From Cryptomeria japonica (taxonomy: Eukaryota > Streptophyta > Pinopsida > Cupressales > Cupressaceae), in the NCBI RefSeq assembly GCF_030272615.1, contig NC_081410.1, forward strand, positions 284,333,957 to 284,397,956: a DNA stretch of 64,000 nt, written 5' to 3'. A program made the position numbers and the translations under genes. Each line of letters opens with the position of its first letter. The stretch's first letter is position 1. Below, piece after piece: positions 51,641 to 63,190 of the stretch. The notes under the pieces are model-generated. The model was not told the origin of the DNA, made no database searches, and was given only the letters and a program-made list of their open reading frames with translations.

Positions 51641-54600
51641 TTAAATACTTGACTCTCTACAGGCTATACTTAATAGGTTTGGGAAGCTCATCAAATCACA
51701 CCCTAATCGAGAGGAATCAATAACAGTTTTGTCACAACCCAAATTAGCAAGGCAATCAACCAGTACATTACCTTCACGATAAACATGTGAGATGATGAGG
51801 TGCTCAAACATATCAAGAAGAGTCCATATTTGTTCAACAATATACTGGAAATGCCAATTATCATCTTTTCTTGCCTTTCAAATATTAATGACAATAGCCA
51901 AATCACCTTCAATATGAAGGTATTTGAAATTCAAATCCTTAGCCATAACAAGACCTTCTAAAAGAGCACAAGCCTCAGCCATATTATTTGTGCCAAAATA
52001 AATTGGCATAGCTTTTAATGCTAATAAAGAACCCAAATGATCACGAAAAACTATCCCTATTCCTAAATCATCAGGATTTCCATGGGAGGATCCATCAAAA
52101 TTCAATTTACAAAAAGAGGCATTAGGAGGATGCCATTTTATGGTTCTGTCTACAGGTGTTTTCCAAATCCTTGGAAAGGAGGGTGATATAGGAATAATGA
52201 TACTTTTCCAAGAAAAAATCATAAAATTGTCCCAGAAAGAGAACTTTGAATTCATATTAAAATATTTCTGAACATGAGCATTAACTTTCTCAATAATACT
52301 TCTTTCCAAAATCCCAAGAACAACTGATAAATCCAATGAGTCACATCTAAAAATCTGTTTGTTTCTTTCCCACCAAATGGCCCATATGACTGAAGAGAGA
52401 ATTATAAACCACAAACAAGCAAATAGAGAAGATGAATACAAAACTGGCCAAGACTGAAACATGTCCCATAAAGATAAAGGCAAAGGGAATGAAAGAGATA
52501 AATTTTGGAGGACAAAATGCCAACAACTACTTGCAAACTCACAATGAAGAAAAATATGATTGACATCTTCAAAAGCTTTACCACATAAGACACAAGAAAA
52601 GGAGGCTACAATATTAAATTTGACTAAACGATCACTAGTCAAAATTCTATTTTGCAGCGTAAGCCAGGAAAAAGCACCAGCTTTAGGTAATACTAAATTA
52701 TTCCAATAGATCAAAAAGGCATGATGAAGAGCATTTTGATTGGCCATTTGTTGAACAACAAAATATCCTTCTTTAACAAAGTAGTTTCTCAATTTAGAAG
52801 GGCACCAAATAAGTTAATCTTTGATGTTAGAAAGGAAAGCCACTCAGTCTTGTAAAATAGATTTAAAATTATGAATTTCCTACAAAGACAATGGAAGAGT
52901 AGAGGTATCCTTCCATGAGACCTTGTGAGAAAATAGATCAACACTATCTACATAATCAACCAATCTAACTCCCCATGATTAAGAAAGAACAACTGAAATA
53001 GAAGAAAGAGAATCATGCTATGAAAGAGGGGAAAAGCCATTCTAGGAGTCTTTCTAAAAAAGAATATCCTCCCCCGAATGGACCTTCTAGGAGAGAAAAT
53101 TAGAGACCACTTCCCTACATGAGATCATAAAGTTCCAAATAGCAGATCCCTGTGGAGGATTAGAAATTGTGAAGATCCTAGCAAGCTTCTAGGAATCCAA
53201 ATACTTAGCTTGCATAATTTGGCACCACAAAGATTGGGGCTTAGTATACATAGACCAAACTATTTTCCCCCCAAAATCCCTATTACTTTTAGATAAGTCA
53301 TGAATCCCAGCACCACCAAATTGCTTGGAAAGAGATATCCTAGTCAATGAAATCAGTGGAATCTTTTTATCTTCTATCATGTTATTTTTCCAAAGAAAAG
53401 ATCGAATAATCTTTTCAATTTGGGAGATGAATGATCTAGGAGCTTGAAGAACTGAGATATAGTAATTAGGAATGGTAGATAGGACTATTTTAATGAGAAG
53501 TATCCTACCTGAAAGAGACAACCACCTATCCTTCCAAGCAGAAATACAAGTTTTAAGTCTCTCAATAGTCGAATTCCAAAAAGAAGACTTGGTAGATCCC
53601 ATAAAGAAAGGAATCCCCAAATAGGTAGAAGGAAGAGAGTCTACTGGGAAACCTAAGATATTCACAATTCTACCAGCCACCAACTGAGCAGTATTAAAAA
53701 TGAAGATTTTGGATTTATGGGGGCTAATTTATTGACCAGATCCAACAATATAAATATCCAGAATAAATTTAATATGAGTAGCCTCTTGAATAGAAGAAGA
53801 CCCAAATAAAAGTGTATCATCAGCAAAAAGGTTATGAGTGACTGAAATATTAGAATTAAGAATTAACACCCCTTGCCAAAAGCCCAGATCCCTTTGCTTA
53901 ATAACCAATTGACTAAAAGCTTCTGTTGTAATGATAAATAAGAAAGGAGATAAAGGATCTCCTTGTCTAACACCCTAGGTTGAAGAAAAGTATCCAAAGG
54001 GAGCTCCATTAATGATGACAAAAAATGTAGTAGTAGAAATACAACTCTTGATCCATTTACTCTAGCTTTTAAAGAAACCAAATTTTCTCAAAACTTTAAG
54101 CAAAAAAGCCCAGCAAACTTTATCATAAGCCTTCATCATATCAAGTTTGACCACAAAAGTTGGGATATTGGATGAATTTATGGAATGTAAAGTTTCATGA
54201 GCGAAAATTGCTCCCTCATGAGTTTCTCGACCCATAACAAAACCTCCTTGTTGAGGAGAGATGATATGAGGAAGGAGAATTTAAAGTCTTAAATAAATAG
54301 CCTTGGTCACAATTTTGTAAATAGAATTGCACAAAGAAATGGGTCTAAATTCAACAAAAGTTTGGGGATTCTTAGATTTCAAAATAAGGGCAATATAAGT
54401 GATGTTAAAATTTTTAAGGATATACCCACCCCTCCTAGACTCTTCCAAAGCCATTAATAAGTCAAAACCAATAAAATCCCAATATTTTTGAAAGAACAAG
54501 ATAGTAAACCCATCAGGACCCAGAGCTTTGTCAGGGGCCATGGAATAAACAACATATTGAAGGTCATCTAAAGAAAAAGGCCTAATAAGAAAGTCCCTAT

Positions 54601-56071
54601 CCTCATGAGAAACAAGGGAGGGGATAGAATCTTAAAGAAAATCCACATGATAATCCATAGAGGAAGAAGAAAAAGAAGGAGATAACAATTCCTTAAAAAA
54701 AAACACCCCCTCCTCTCTAATCTATTGATTTGAATTAAGGGCATAACCAGACTTAGAATCCTTAATACTAAAAATTATAGAAGTAGCTTGTTTAAGCTTG
54801 GTTGCAGCTTGAAAGAAGGCAGTATTATTGTCACCTTCTTTCAGCCAAACCTCACGAGACTTTTGTTGCTAATAGATTTCAACCCAGGAGCAAAGGATCT
54901 CCTAGTAAGCTTGCAATTTCTTTTGAGCATCATTAGTGGAGGAATTAGTGCCATATCTAATAATATCCTCATTAACAACCTTCAAATCATTGGCAACAGC
55001 CTCATTTTTATGAAAAATATTCTTAAAGACCAATTTATTCCAAGCCATAATTTGAGATTTCACAAATTTCAATTTGGAATAAAATTGAAACATCTTAGTA
55101 CCTTTGCAAAATGGAGCACTTATCCACCATTGCTTTAATAAAGAAATAAAATGAGGATGAGTGATCCACATTTTCTCAAACTTAAAAGAAGGTCTAACAA
55201 AGGAAACATGATCCAATTTATCAAAATTGAGCAAAATTGGGAAATGGTCAGAATTTGAGGAGGTAAGAATCTCAGAAGAAAAGGAAAAGTTGCTCAAATG
55301 TAGGTTTAGGGAAATAAGAAATCTGTCAAGGTGAGAGGCAATCTGTAATTTAGATCTCCTATTAGTCCGAGTGAAAGAACCATTAGAAGGGAAAATATTG
55401 AATAACGCATTGTCTTGTACAAAGGAAGAAAAGTCATCAATAATCTTCTGAGCTATAGGATTACCCCCTCTTTTTTCATCCAAGGAAAGGAGAGCATTAA
55501 AATCACCCCCAAGCACAATAAAAAAATCATCATATCATAAAAACAATTCAGATAAGGAATCCCATAAGTTAGTTTTATCTGAAGGAGAAGTCAGGCCATA
55601 AATATTAAACAAAACAAAAGAGACTTCAAACCAGTCAACCTTTAACAACTGCCAATGAGAAGCAAAAACCAACATCTCAACTTTGACTGATTTAGGATTC
55701 CATAAAGTTATAAGACCACCAGAAGCACCCAAAGAAGGAACATGAATAGCTTTCCAAAGGGACCATTTGGAAATTATGTTATCAAAAGAATCCCGCCTTT
55801 AACAACTGCCAATGAGAAGCAAAAAATAACATCTGAACTTTGACTAATTTAGGATTCCATAAAGTTATAAGATCACCAGAAGCACCCAAAGAAGGAACAT
55901 GAACAAATTTCCAAAGGAACCATTTGGAAATTATGTTATCAAAAGAATCTTGAGAAAGTTAGACTCTTGAAATAAGATGATATCCACTTTTGAATAATCA
56001 AGAAATTTCTTGATCCTTCCCCTTTTGTCAGGGGCATTTAAGCCCCTGACATTCCAAGATAAAATACTCAT
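51641..56071 (-). pseudogene. LINE ORF2: AP endonuclease, reverse transcriptase, zinc knuckle region, RNase H
   Basis: It starts MSILSWNVRGLNAPDKRGRI at 56071, the classic endonuclease start, with ILFQES and, after a duplication, GASGGLITLWNP, LGGDFNALL, then SDHFPILLNF (about 55260). RT follows: MAPDKALGPDGFTILFFQKY (about 54540), PISLCNSIYKIVTKAI, GVRQGDPLSPFLF and the catalytic box LFADDTLLFG (near 53810). A zf-RVT-like region lies near 52590 (CVLCGKAFEDVNHIFLHC). At the C-terminus is RNase H (about 52110-51720: LNFDGSSHGNPDDLGIG, NNMAEACALLEGL, HIEGDLAIVIN, ADCLANLG). About 15 in-frame stops interrupt it. The stop at 51641 follows ACRESSI. It would nick DNA and copy its own RNA (target-primed reverse transcription). 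Confidence 0.92.
55642..55955 (-). repeat. 157-bp tandem duplication in the LINE endonuclease
   Basis: Segment 55642-55798 is repeated at 55799-55955. The landmark AACAACTGCCAATGAG occurs at 55644 and 55801. The copies differ at roughly ten positions. The duplicated piece encodes the GASGGLITLWNP part of the endonuclease. Confidence 0.9.
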
Positions 56072-56789
56072 TTATCATAAGGAGAGCAACATGCCCTCCT
56101 TATTTTGTCTTGGGAAGAAAATTTCTGTACAATAGTGGATTGAATACCAGTCACAATCTCCTCCTTGATTTTAGCCAATTTTAGTTTTTGACCCCTCTTC
56201 TTAGGAGTTTTAACAATAGGGGGAAACAGAAAGAGATTGCTCCAAGGCTAAATTTTGAGAGAAATCAAATCCATACAAATTAGAAATAGTTGAAGAAAGA
56301 CTATCAATAAGATCCACATCCACACCTTCAGCTGAATTTTGCTAAGAAGAGGAAACATGACAACCAACATGGATAGGCCCCGAAGAGGCAGATGTAGAAG
56401 AAAAAGAAAATTCCGGAAATTGCTTTGCAACAATCTCATCAAATAGATCAGAAGAAACTGAAAATAAAATATCTGAAGCAATAAGTTGAATCTTCTCTTC
56501 AGAAACAAAAAGAGAAGAAGGAGACCTTGGAATGGGCAAAAAGAATCACTATCAAAAATAAAACTATGAAAAATTTTGGTATCATCCGCTAGACCCACAA
56601 AAGAAGAACGAGGAGAAGAATTAACAGAGCAATGATCTATGCAACCTTTAGAAGGTAACAACAATTTTGGAAATGAAACCGAAGGACAAGAAATTTGAAA
56701 AAAACTTGCAAAGGAGAACAGAAAAGGTTCAAAATGAAATTCAGAAGACCAATAATCCTTGAAAGGACTAGGAAGAAACTTAACCGAGT

Positions 56790-58310
56790 TTTAAGAAACA
56801 TAACAAAACTGATGAATGGCAGACAGAACAAAGAAGAACATGACCAGAGAGCAGAGAAAAGTAAAATCCATCAGAGGCACATCACATACAGTATATCCAA
56901 AAAAAGGAATGAGAGATGTAATAGAAAGAGGTAAATGAGCAGAATCCTTAACATTATGATCCTTCAAAGACTGATGATCCTTACTTTTAAAAAAGGAAAA
57001 TTGGTGAAAATCAGATGAAAAATCTGAACAAACTTGTAAAGGTGCATCAGAATCACCACAACACTGAGAGGTGAAATGGCCAAGTAATAGAGCACAAGAA
57101 TTAATAGTGATCGAATCTTGAATTACCACAGGCTGAATCCATGCACCATATTTGGAGAAAATAGTAATCTCAAAGGGAATGGGTTTAGACATATTTAATA
57201 ACAAACAAACCCTAACTAGAAGATGAGGCCGTTCGAAAGGAACTAAATCCTGCTTAATAAAGATGCCCAATTTGTTTGCTAGGATTTCAACCATATACAC
57301 ATCATGATACTCCAAAGGAAGACTCAGGAAATTTACACAGAAGGGCATAAACTATGGCTTTGCCGATTGAATATCAAAATGAGGAGACCAAGCATAGGTA
57401 AAAATTCCTATCCCAAAACAAAACCACCCTTTAAATCTATACACATAATCCCTATACTTTTCAGAATAAAAAATTACAATGAAATATAGAGAATCTTTAT
57501 CAAATAGAAATAAATCCTTCATACCATCCCAATTAGACTTTGCCCATGTTAACAATTTACCAAAAGAAACCAGAGAAAGAAGCTTACTAATGAGGGCAGT
57601 AGAACACAATAACTTCACAGAGTCCTGAATCATGTAATCGAGGAATATAACCTTATATTGCATAGAAGAATGTGGATTAATCCTTATTGAATCAAAAAAT
57701 GTAGAGGGAGAGTTATGGGGAAGTGGATTTTGATGGAAGGGAGCTTGTTTAGCAACACGAATGTCATTCGGGGAAGAAAGGAAGTGAGGGTTAGAAACCA
57801 AAGTGTTATTTGGTCAAGTGACATAAGATGGGAGGGAAGGATTACAATCTTGGGAGGGAGATCTAGAAGGAGCTAATGGGGAAAAACCATCAGAACACGA
57901 GGAGCCATCAGAAATGTCGAATGGCGGTTGAGGCGAAACAAATCTATGCTTCCTAGGTTTTTTAGAACCAAAAAAGGAATGAAAATGCTTAAAAGGAGTC
58001 TTTGGGTGCTCAACAAGAGGAGGACACAGAATTCCCTAAAATATTAATGCCTTGGGGACAAAAGATTTATAATAAGAACATGAAGGTTTTGGAATAGAAT
58101 TACCTATAAATTTGCGAAAATGTGATGAAGCCGGTAGGAATTTGTCATAAGCCAAGTCATGCTAGTGACCATCCTTGACAGCCCATTGAGGAGAATGATT
58201 AGAATTTTGTAACTGAGCCAAATTATGGTCATCAAATGGCACATCTACCCATCACATCTTCCTATGAGGAAGGACCAATGATGTTGTTTCCTGAAAAATC
58301 ATCAATCCCA
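56790..58310 (-). pseudogene. LINE ORF1 (DUF4283-like RNA-binding protein)
   Basis: The minus-strand frame from about 58310 (MALGLMIFQETTSLV) carries a Ser/Pro-rich N-terminus. The 57801-57352 block (LLTWAKSNWDGMKDLFLFDK, YFIVIFYSEKYRDYVYRFKG) and the 57348-56791 block (LSLPLEYHDVYMVEILANKL, GIFIKQDLVPFERPHLLVRV, then CALLLGHFTSQCC) together have the pattern of plant LINE ORF1 DUF4283 plus a zinc-knuckle-like region. Stops near 58250, 57800 and 57350 break it. ORF1 proteins bind the element RNA. Confidence 0.72.
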
Positions 58311-58460
58311 GCGCCATGCACTTGTTGTTCAAAAAAATCATCATTTGCCAACTATGATACACCTGTATTGTTTAAGAGTGTTTGTGTTGTATGATCATGG
58401 CCACACAGGCTACGGCCTTGCCACCCCACCCAAATTTGTCATCCCTGGTTGCCATCACCA

Positions 58461-59117
58461 TCCGCCATTCATTTCCTCTCATTTAATAATATTAGTGCAT
58501 TTAATAATATTAGTGTAATGGTGTGATTTGGAAATTAGGGTTTCACCAATTAGGATAGTAAGACCACCAATCTCACAAGATCAACCATACATTAAATTGA
58601 GTGAAATTCAATTAAATAGATCCAACCATTATTCAATTAGGGAAAAGGACTAAGATATCAATTAAATTTACCTATAGGTTGTCTCCCTTTTTAGAGTTTA
58701 AATTTGATTTGTATTGTAAATATCTAAGGCAAAACAGTAGAGGATTAGAGTACAAAAATAATAAAAATATGCTATAGACTTCATAGAGTGCCACAAACAA
58801 ATATCTAAGCAAGGAAAGTGAATTGGAACTTGTAAAAAATTTGGGTTGAACTGTCAAGACTAGGGTGGTAGGTTGCACTACTCTTGTAACTTCTAGATGG
58901 GAAAGTAGTATCTTTTCTGTATCAAGAAGATACACATGATCTAGTGTCAAAATATCAGGAAAAATTATCGATACTAGGGTGGTAGGTCATCCTAGTCCTT
59001 TGGTTTTTGATCCTATAAAAGTTGAACCTGCTCGTAATTGTCTATTTTGTCAAAATATCCAATCATAGCTCCTAAATCAATTCTTGCATACAAAAAAGAG
59101 AGAAAAAGGGTTGTGGA
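58461..59117. other. Unassigned AT-rich stretch
   Basis: No gene recognised. It contains a direct repeat of TTTAATAATATTAGTG (58482 and 58500 regions) and a second one, ACTAGGGTGGTAGGT, near 58859 and 58973. Confidence 0.4.
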
Positions 59118-59645
59118 TGTTAGGATAACCGGTGAACAGTTGAGAGTGGGGGGTGAATCAGTTGTTAATAGATAATGACTTTTAATCGATAATATAACCT
59201 TAAACAGATCAAGTACAGGTAAAGCACAAATATTGGGAAACAATACAACTTAACAATTAACCTGATAATCAATGTAAGGAAAGCATACCACATAACACCA
59301 TGATTTATACGTGCAAAACCCAAAAAGGGAAAAGCCATGGTGGGAAATCTACCCACAGTCAGATGATACTTCTGCAGAAAGTATGTGTTACAATGAGGGG
59401 CCTGCACTTGCAAGAAGGCACACTGCCTAGAGTGTACTACTTATTACAAAAGAGTTTCACTGACTACAAAGAGGCTACAACCTTCTCAATATAAATGGAC
59501 AACAATCCAATAGAGTGAACTTCTGGAAATAAGATCTACCATGCCTGATTACAGTCCCGGTTAAGCTCTATGTCAAAGAACTAAATCCTCTTTTGAATCC
59601 AATCTAATAACCAATGATCGAACAACTCCTTAGCCTAGGTGATAT
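59118..59645 (-). mobile_element. Copia LTR fragment (same family as 39189-43677)
   Basis: It begins TGTTAGGATAACCGGTGAACA and follows the 39189 LTR through CATAACACCATGATTTATACG, GGTGGGAAATCTACCCACAGTC and CAACAATCCAATAGAGTGAA to about 59645, where similarity stops. Less than half of the LTR remains, and there is no internal region, so it is a truncated solo LTR. Confidence 0.85.
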
Positions 59646-60239
59646 TACAATATTCGCACATTACATTCTTGTTACCAAAATTTTGCACAATGCCAAATTT
59701 GGTGCCCTAATGAAGCCTTGCATTCATTTTGAAAAGGTCCAAATCATGAACCAGGAAGAAATGCACTATTTTTTCTAACTTATTCGCTTCATGTGTAGAT
59801 ATAGGAAAGTAAGACAACATGTGCATTAAAATGTGGCTCCCACGAGGGTTGAGCTTAGCATGCTATAGATCATAGAAAAATCTATGTAGTAGATCACATA
59901 AACATCTATGCTCTATTGCAGATGAAATTGCATGGCTATCAAAACCTTAAGGCAAAAAGAAACTCAGAGAAAAATGTAGTCAGCCTGTGTAAAGTTTTAC
60001 TTGGGAGCCAAAGAGGGTTTTAAAAGGCCTTAGAGTTTCCAAGCAGTTTTCAGTTGCTAGGCAGGAGAACCTTTTATCCCACATTGGCCACACAGAGGGA
60101 GTTTATCATATTTAAATATAAGGTCACATATAAATATATTGTCAAATCTTACAGACTTTTGGGAAGAAGAGGCAACTCATGGCCTGGTGGACCCTATGTG
60201 CATGCATTTCAAAGCATCCTAATTTTGTGACTGGCTAGC
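59646..60239. other. Unassigned stretch
   Basis: No ORF or known repeat recognised. Short recurring TAGATCA/ATCTATG words lie near 59860-59925. Confidence 0.35.
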
Positions 60240-62000
60240 AGGAAGGGACTAAAGAGCGAGCAAGTTCAGGAAAGATCAACGATGATTGCAGAGATCTAAC
60301 GGTTGTCGCTATGTCGCAATGAAAATATGCACACCAGATTATCACCGCGACTTGGTGACTGATGATGTGGCAGAACAAAGAGTATAAGACCAGGGACAGG
60401 TGGTGGTCTAGTGACTGGTGATATGCCACAGATGGGAAACATCAAGAAGATCTTGGCCTTGATGATTCTTGGAAAGGTTTCATCAAAATCTTAGTTCCAT
60501 CAACATTGAGCAGATCTTGGCTCCGATGAGTCCCAAAAAAGTTTCATCGAAGGCTCAATTTCATCAACATAATAATATCGATGAAACTGTAGGTTCAATG
60601 AAACTGGTAAGCAGCTCGCCGCAGGAATACTTTGGCTGAAAGAATGAGATTCGAAAAAGAAGGATGCATGGTGGCCTGACAGATAGGTGGTTCCCAAGTG
60701 GATCTTATGAGCCAATCAGAGGGTGACATGTGGCACAAGAGAGAAGATCAGCCAAGGTTAAAGACCGAGCAGATTCAAGTAGATCAACGGTGATCAAGAA
60801 AGATATGTCGGCTGTCGCTATGTTGTGATGGGAAGATAATCACCAAAGACTCCCTGTGACTTGGTGACAAAGCACGTGCTGAAAATGGAAATTTAAAGCT
60901 TGAGTAGATCACTGAGATCAATGATAGATCAAGGAAGATCAGATGGTGTAGTGACATTCCGGGGCTATCCATGACTATCATTGTACTGTGGTTGTGAAGT
61001 GCTCAGATTGAATACCCTCATGATAGGTGGCATGTTATCAAGGTGAATGTTGAATAAACCTTGGCTGTGATAGATCTCTGAATGGTTTCATCAAAATAAT
61101 AGGTATCGATGAAACTGCAGTTTCGATGAGACAAAAAAAATGTTCGTCGAGGGAGGTAGTTTGGCCAAAAGATTGATGCTGAACAAACCAAAGTAAAATG
61201 GTGGGCCTAGTGGTCCTGAGGTGATGGATGAGGCCGTGCTTAGGTGGATCAGGTGGAAAACCGGAGATTGACATGTGGCACAAATGCTAAGAGGTGCTAA
61301 AGATCGAGCAGTTTGAGGATAGATCGACAATCATCGCTATACCGCAATATAAAAATGCTCGCTGGTTATCTCATGCGACTTGGCCGCTGATGATATCGTC
61401 ATCCAGGTGGACTCAAAATGAATAAGGATGTGCCACATGGTAGAGACAAGATGAAGAACCATGGGTAGATCAAGAGTAAAGATCGAGCAGATTGATTACA
61501 TCCAATGGTTAGGCAAAAGATCAGATGGTGGTCACTAAGGCGCTAATGAAAGCTGCATACTAGGTTATCACCTCGACTTGACGCCAAGGTGGATCCAGTC
61601 CAGATGGCAATCCAAATGGAAGACAAAGTGGACCTATGAGAAAATTAGAGGCTGACATGTGGCAAAAAATCTACAGATGAGCGGATGTCTAAGTCAACCT
61701 TGAACCTGAACTTCAAAGTGGTTCACCATTTCAAAATGGATCAATGGTTCAAAGTTCAGTGGTTCACCGGTTCAAAGTGGATCATCTTTTATAAATGGTT
61801 CAATAGTTCAAATTTCATTAGCATCACTTGTTCTCATGGGCCTAGGAAGATAAAAGCAAACAAGCAGACTTAAAGGAAAGCAGGTTCCTAACAGATCAAC
61901 GGTCGTCGCTATATCGCAAGATAAAAATGCTTGATAAATAATCATAGCGACTTGGCGACAAACGGTGGGGCCCACTAAGAAGTAAAAAAAAAAGTTAAAT
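60240..62000 (+). repeat. Array B: degenerate repeats sharing a core with array A, opposite orientation
   Basis: A core of about 60-70 bp recurs: 'AACGGTxGTCGCTATxTCGCAATgAAAAtATGC ... ATCAccGCGACTTGGtGAC'. Instances lie near 60296-60360, 60790-60865, 61320-61385, 61525-61580 and 61895-61965. GACATGTGGCA words (60725, 61270, 61651; reverse near 61432) and GATCAAC/GATCGAGCAG words recur between them. No coding frame. The core matches array A (8236-10500) in reverse complement. Confidence 0.6.
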
Positions 62001-62708
62001 GCAAGCGGCCATGGTCAATGTAGGCAATCCAGTGGTTGGCAATAATATTAAATTGCATGGTGGACTCAGAACTAGTTGTTCGAACAGTGAAAAGCCCACC
62101 AAGCAAGGGGATGATTTCTACATGAAAGATTAATGCAATTGATTATCTGAATATGCAAGTGTTACATACTGTTGGAAAGCTTCCGAAACAAGGAGATCAT
62201 TTCCACAAACACTTTTAATAGAATTTTTCAACACGGAGAGCAGTTTCCAAGGGATGCATAAGATTTTCTCAATGGGATTTCTTTTTAATATAGTCACAGT
62301 TCAGTTCATCATGCAAATTTCACATGGGGATAGCTATTTTTTGCATTTAGATATGCATATTTTTAAATAGGAGGATCAGTGGCAGTCCTTTTGAGCAAAA
62401 AAGATTATTATTTTCCAAATTATGCATGAGTTTTTATGCCATTTTTGGGGTAGATTCACCCAAGGCTTTTCTCATGCAGTGATTATAGGATTTTTGAAGG
62501 GGATTCATCATGATTTCTATATATTCCTTCTCTCCTTTTTTCCCTCTGGTTCTTTCTTTTCTGCATACACATTTTTTCAAAAATGCATTGTATCTCAGCA
62601 CTTTTTTCAGTTTTTCAGCATTGTAATAGAGATTATTTTCAGTTTGTGAAAGGAAATAAAAGAGCAAGGAAAGGAAAATTAATCCAAGAAAGTTTATGAT
62701 GAAGTAAT
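62001..62708. other. Unassigned stretch left of a copia LTR
   Basis: No gene recognised; AT-rich, with two short overlapping frames on opposite strands near 62422-62667 that look random. Confidence 0.4.
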
Positions 62709-62833
62709 TGTTACCATGAGAAAAGCAAAAAACTTTGGAGCATCACCCAAATGTGAAGAAGGAGGCACAAGAACTTTTGAAAGGGGAAAAGCAAAGAAAA
62801 ACCCCTTGTGATATTATGAATGAGGCAATGCCT

Positions 62834-62839
<6 letters not shown>

Positions 62840-62874
<35 letters not shown>
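62840..62874. repeat. GA dinucleotide microsatellite
   Basis: About 17 uninterrupted AG units inside the LTR, about 50 bp downstream of the TATA-like box in element orientation, where it reads as a CT tract. Confidence 0.95.
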
Positions 62875-62875
<1 letters not shown>

Positions 62876-62925
62876 AAGAAGCTCTTTACAATATTGTCAT
62901 TAAGAAGAAATGAGAGAGGAGGCAT

Positions 62926-62938
62926 CTCTTAAATAGAG
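62926..62938 (-). promoter_or_regulatory. LTR TATA-like box (palindromic CTCTTAAATAGAG)
   Basis: In element orientation CTCTATTTAAGAG contains TATTTAAG, followed by CT-rich sequence, as in many compact copia LTR promoters. Confidence 0.5.
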
Positions 62939-63180
62939 ATGAGGAGAGGAGTTACAAAGTAAATCCCAAATCTATGAATGCCACCATTCATAAAATGTGT
63001 GTGCCATGTGTCCACATCCTCTTATGGAGGAAATCTAATATTCCTTAATAAAGGAAAATAAAAGAAATGACTTGTCCTCACACATGTACTAGAGGACAAA
63101 TTACATGTAGGAATTCCAAAGGAATATCCTAAACTAAATAAAAATAAACCTAAGCTAAGTAAAGATTAAATATTCTAACA

Positions 63181-63190
63181 CCCCCCCTTA
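63181..63190 (-). promoter_or_regulatory. Polypurine tract of the right-end copia element
   Basis: The minus strand reads TAAGGGGGGG directly before the LTR start TGTTAGAATA. It overlaps the POL stop codon, as is common in short copia elements. Confidence 0.85.

Larger units (their letters stand above)
50655..58460 (-). mobile_element. L1-type plant LINE, nearly full length, inactive
   Basis: About 7.8 kb on the minus strand: GC-richer 5' end (near 58460), ORF1 (about 58310-56790), ORF2 (56071-51641), a 1-kb 3' UTR, and a 3' end reading TTGCCAAAAAAAATAAAAA in element orientation at about 50655-50675, where A-runs end plant LINEs. Multiple in-frame stops and a 157-bp tandem duplication in the endonuclease show it is dead. 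Flanking target duplications were not identified. Confidence 0.85.
62709..63180 (-). repeat. 3' LTR of a copia element
   Basis: On the plus strand it reads TGTTACCATG ... TATTCTAACA (472 bp), with TGTTA/TAACA ends. The right edge is fixed by the adjoining PPT. The left edge is inferred from the matching terminal pentamer only, since the partner LTR is outside the window. In element orientation it holds a TATA-like box and a CT repeat. Confidence 0.65.

Noticed and set aside
54788-55138. 116-codon plus-strand frame
   Set aside because: Antisense to the LINE endonuclease/RT region; a shadow frame.
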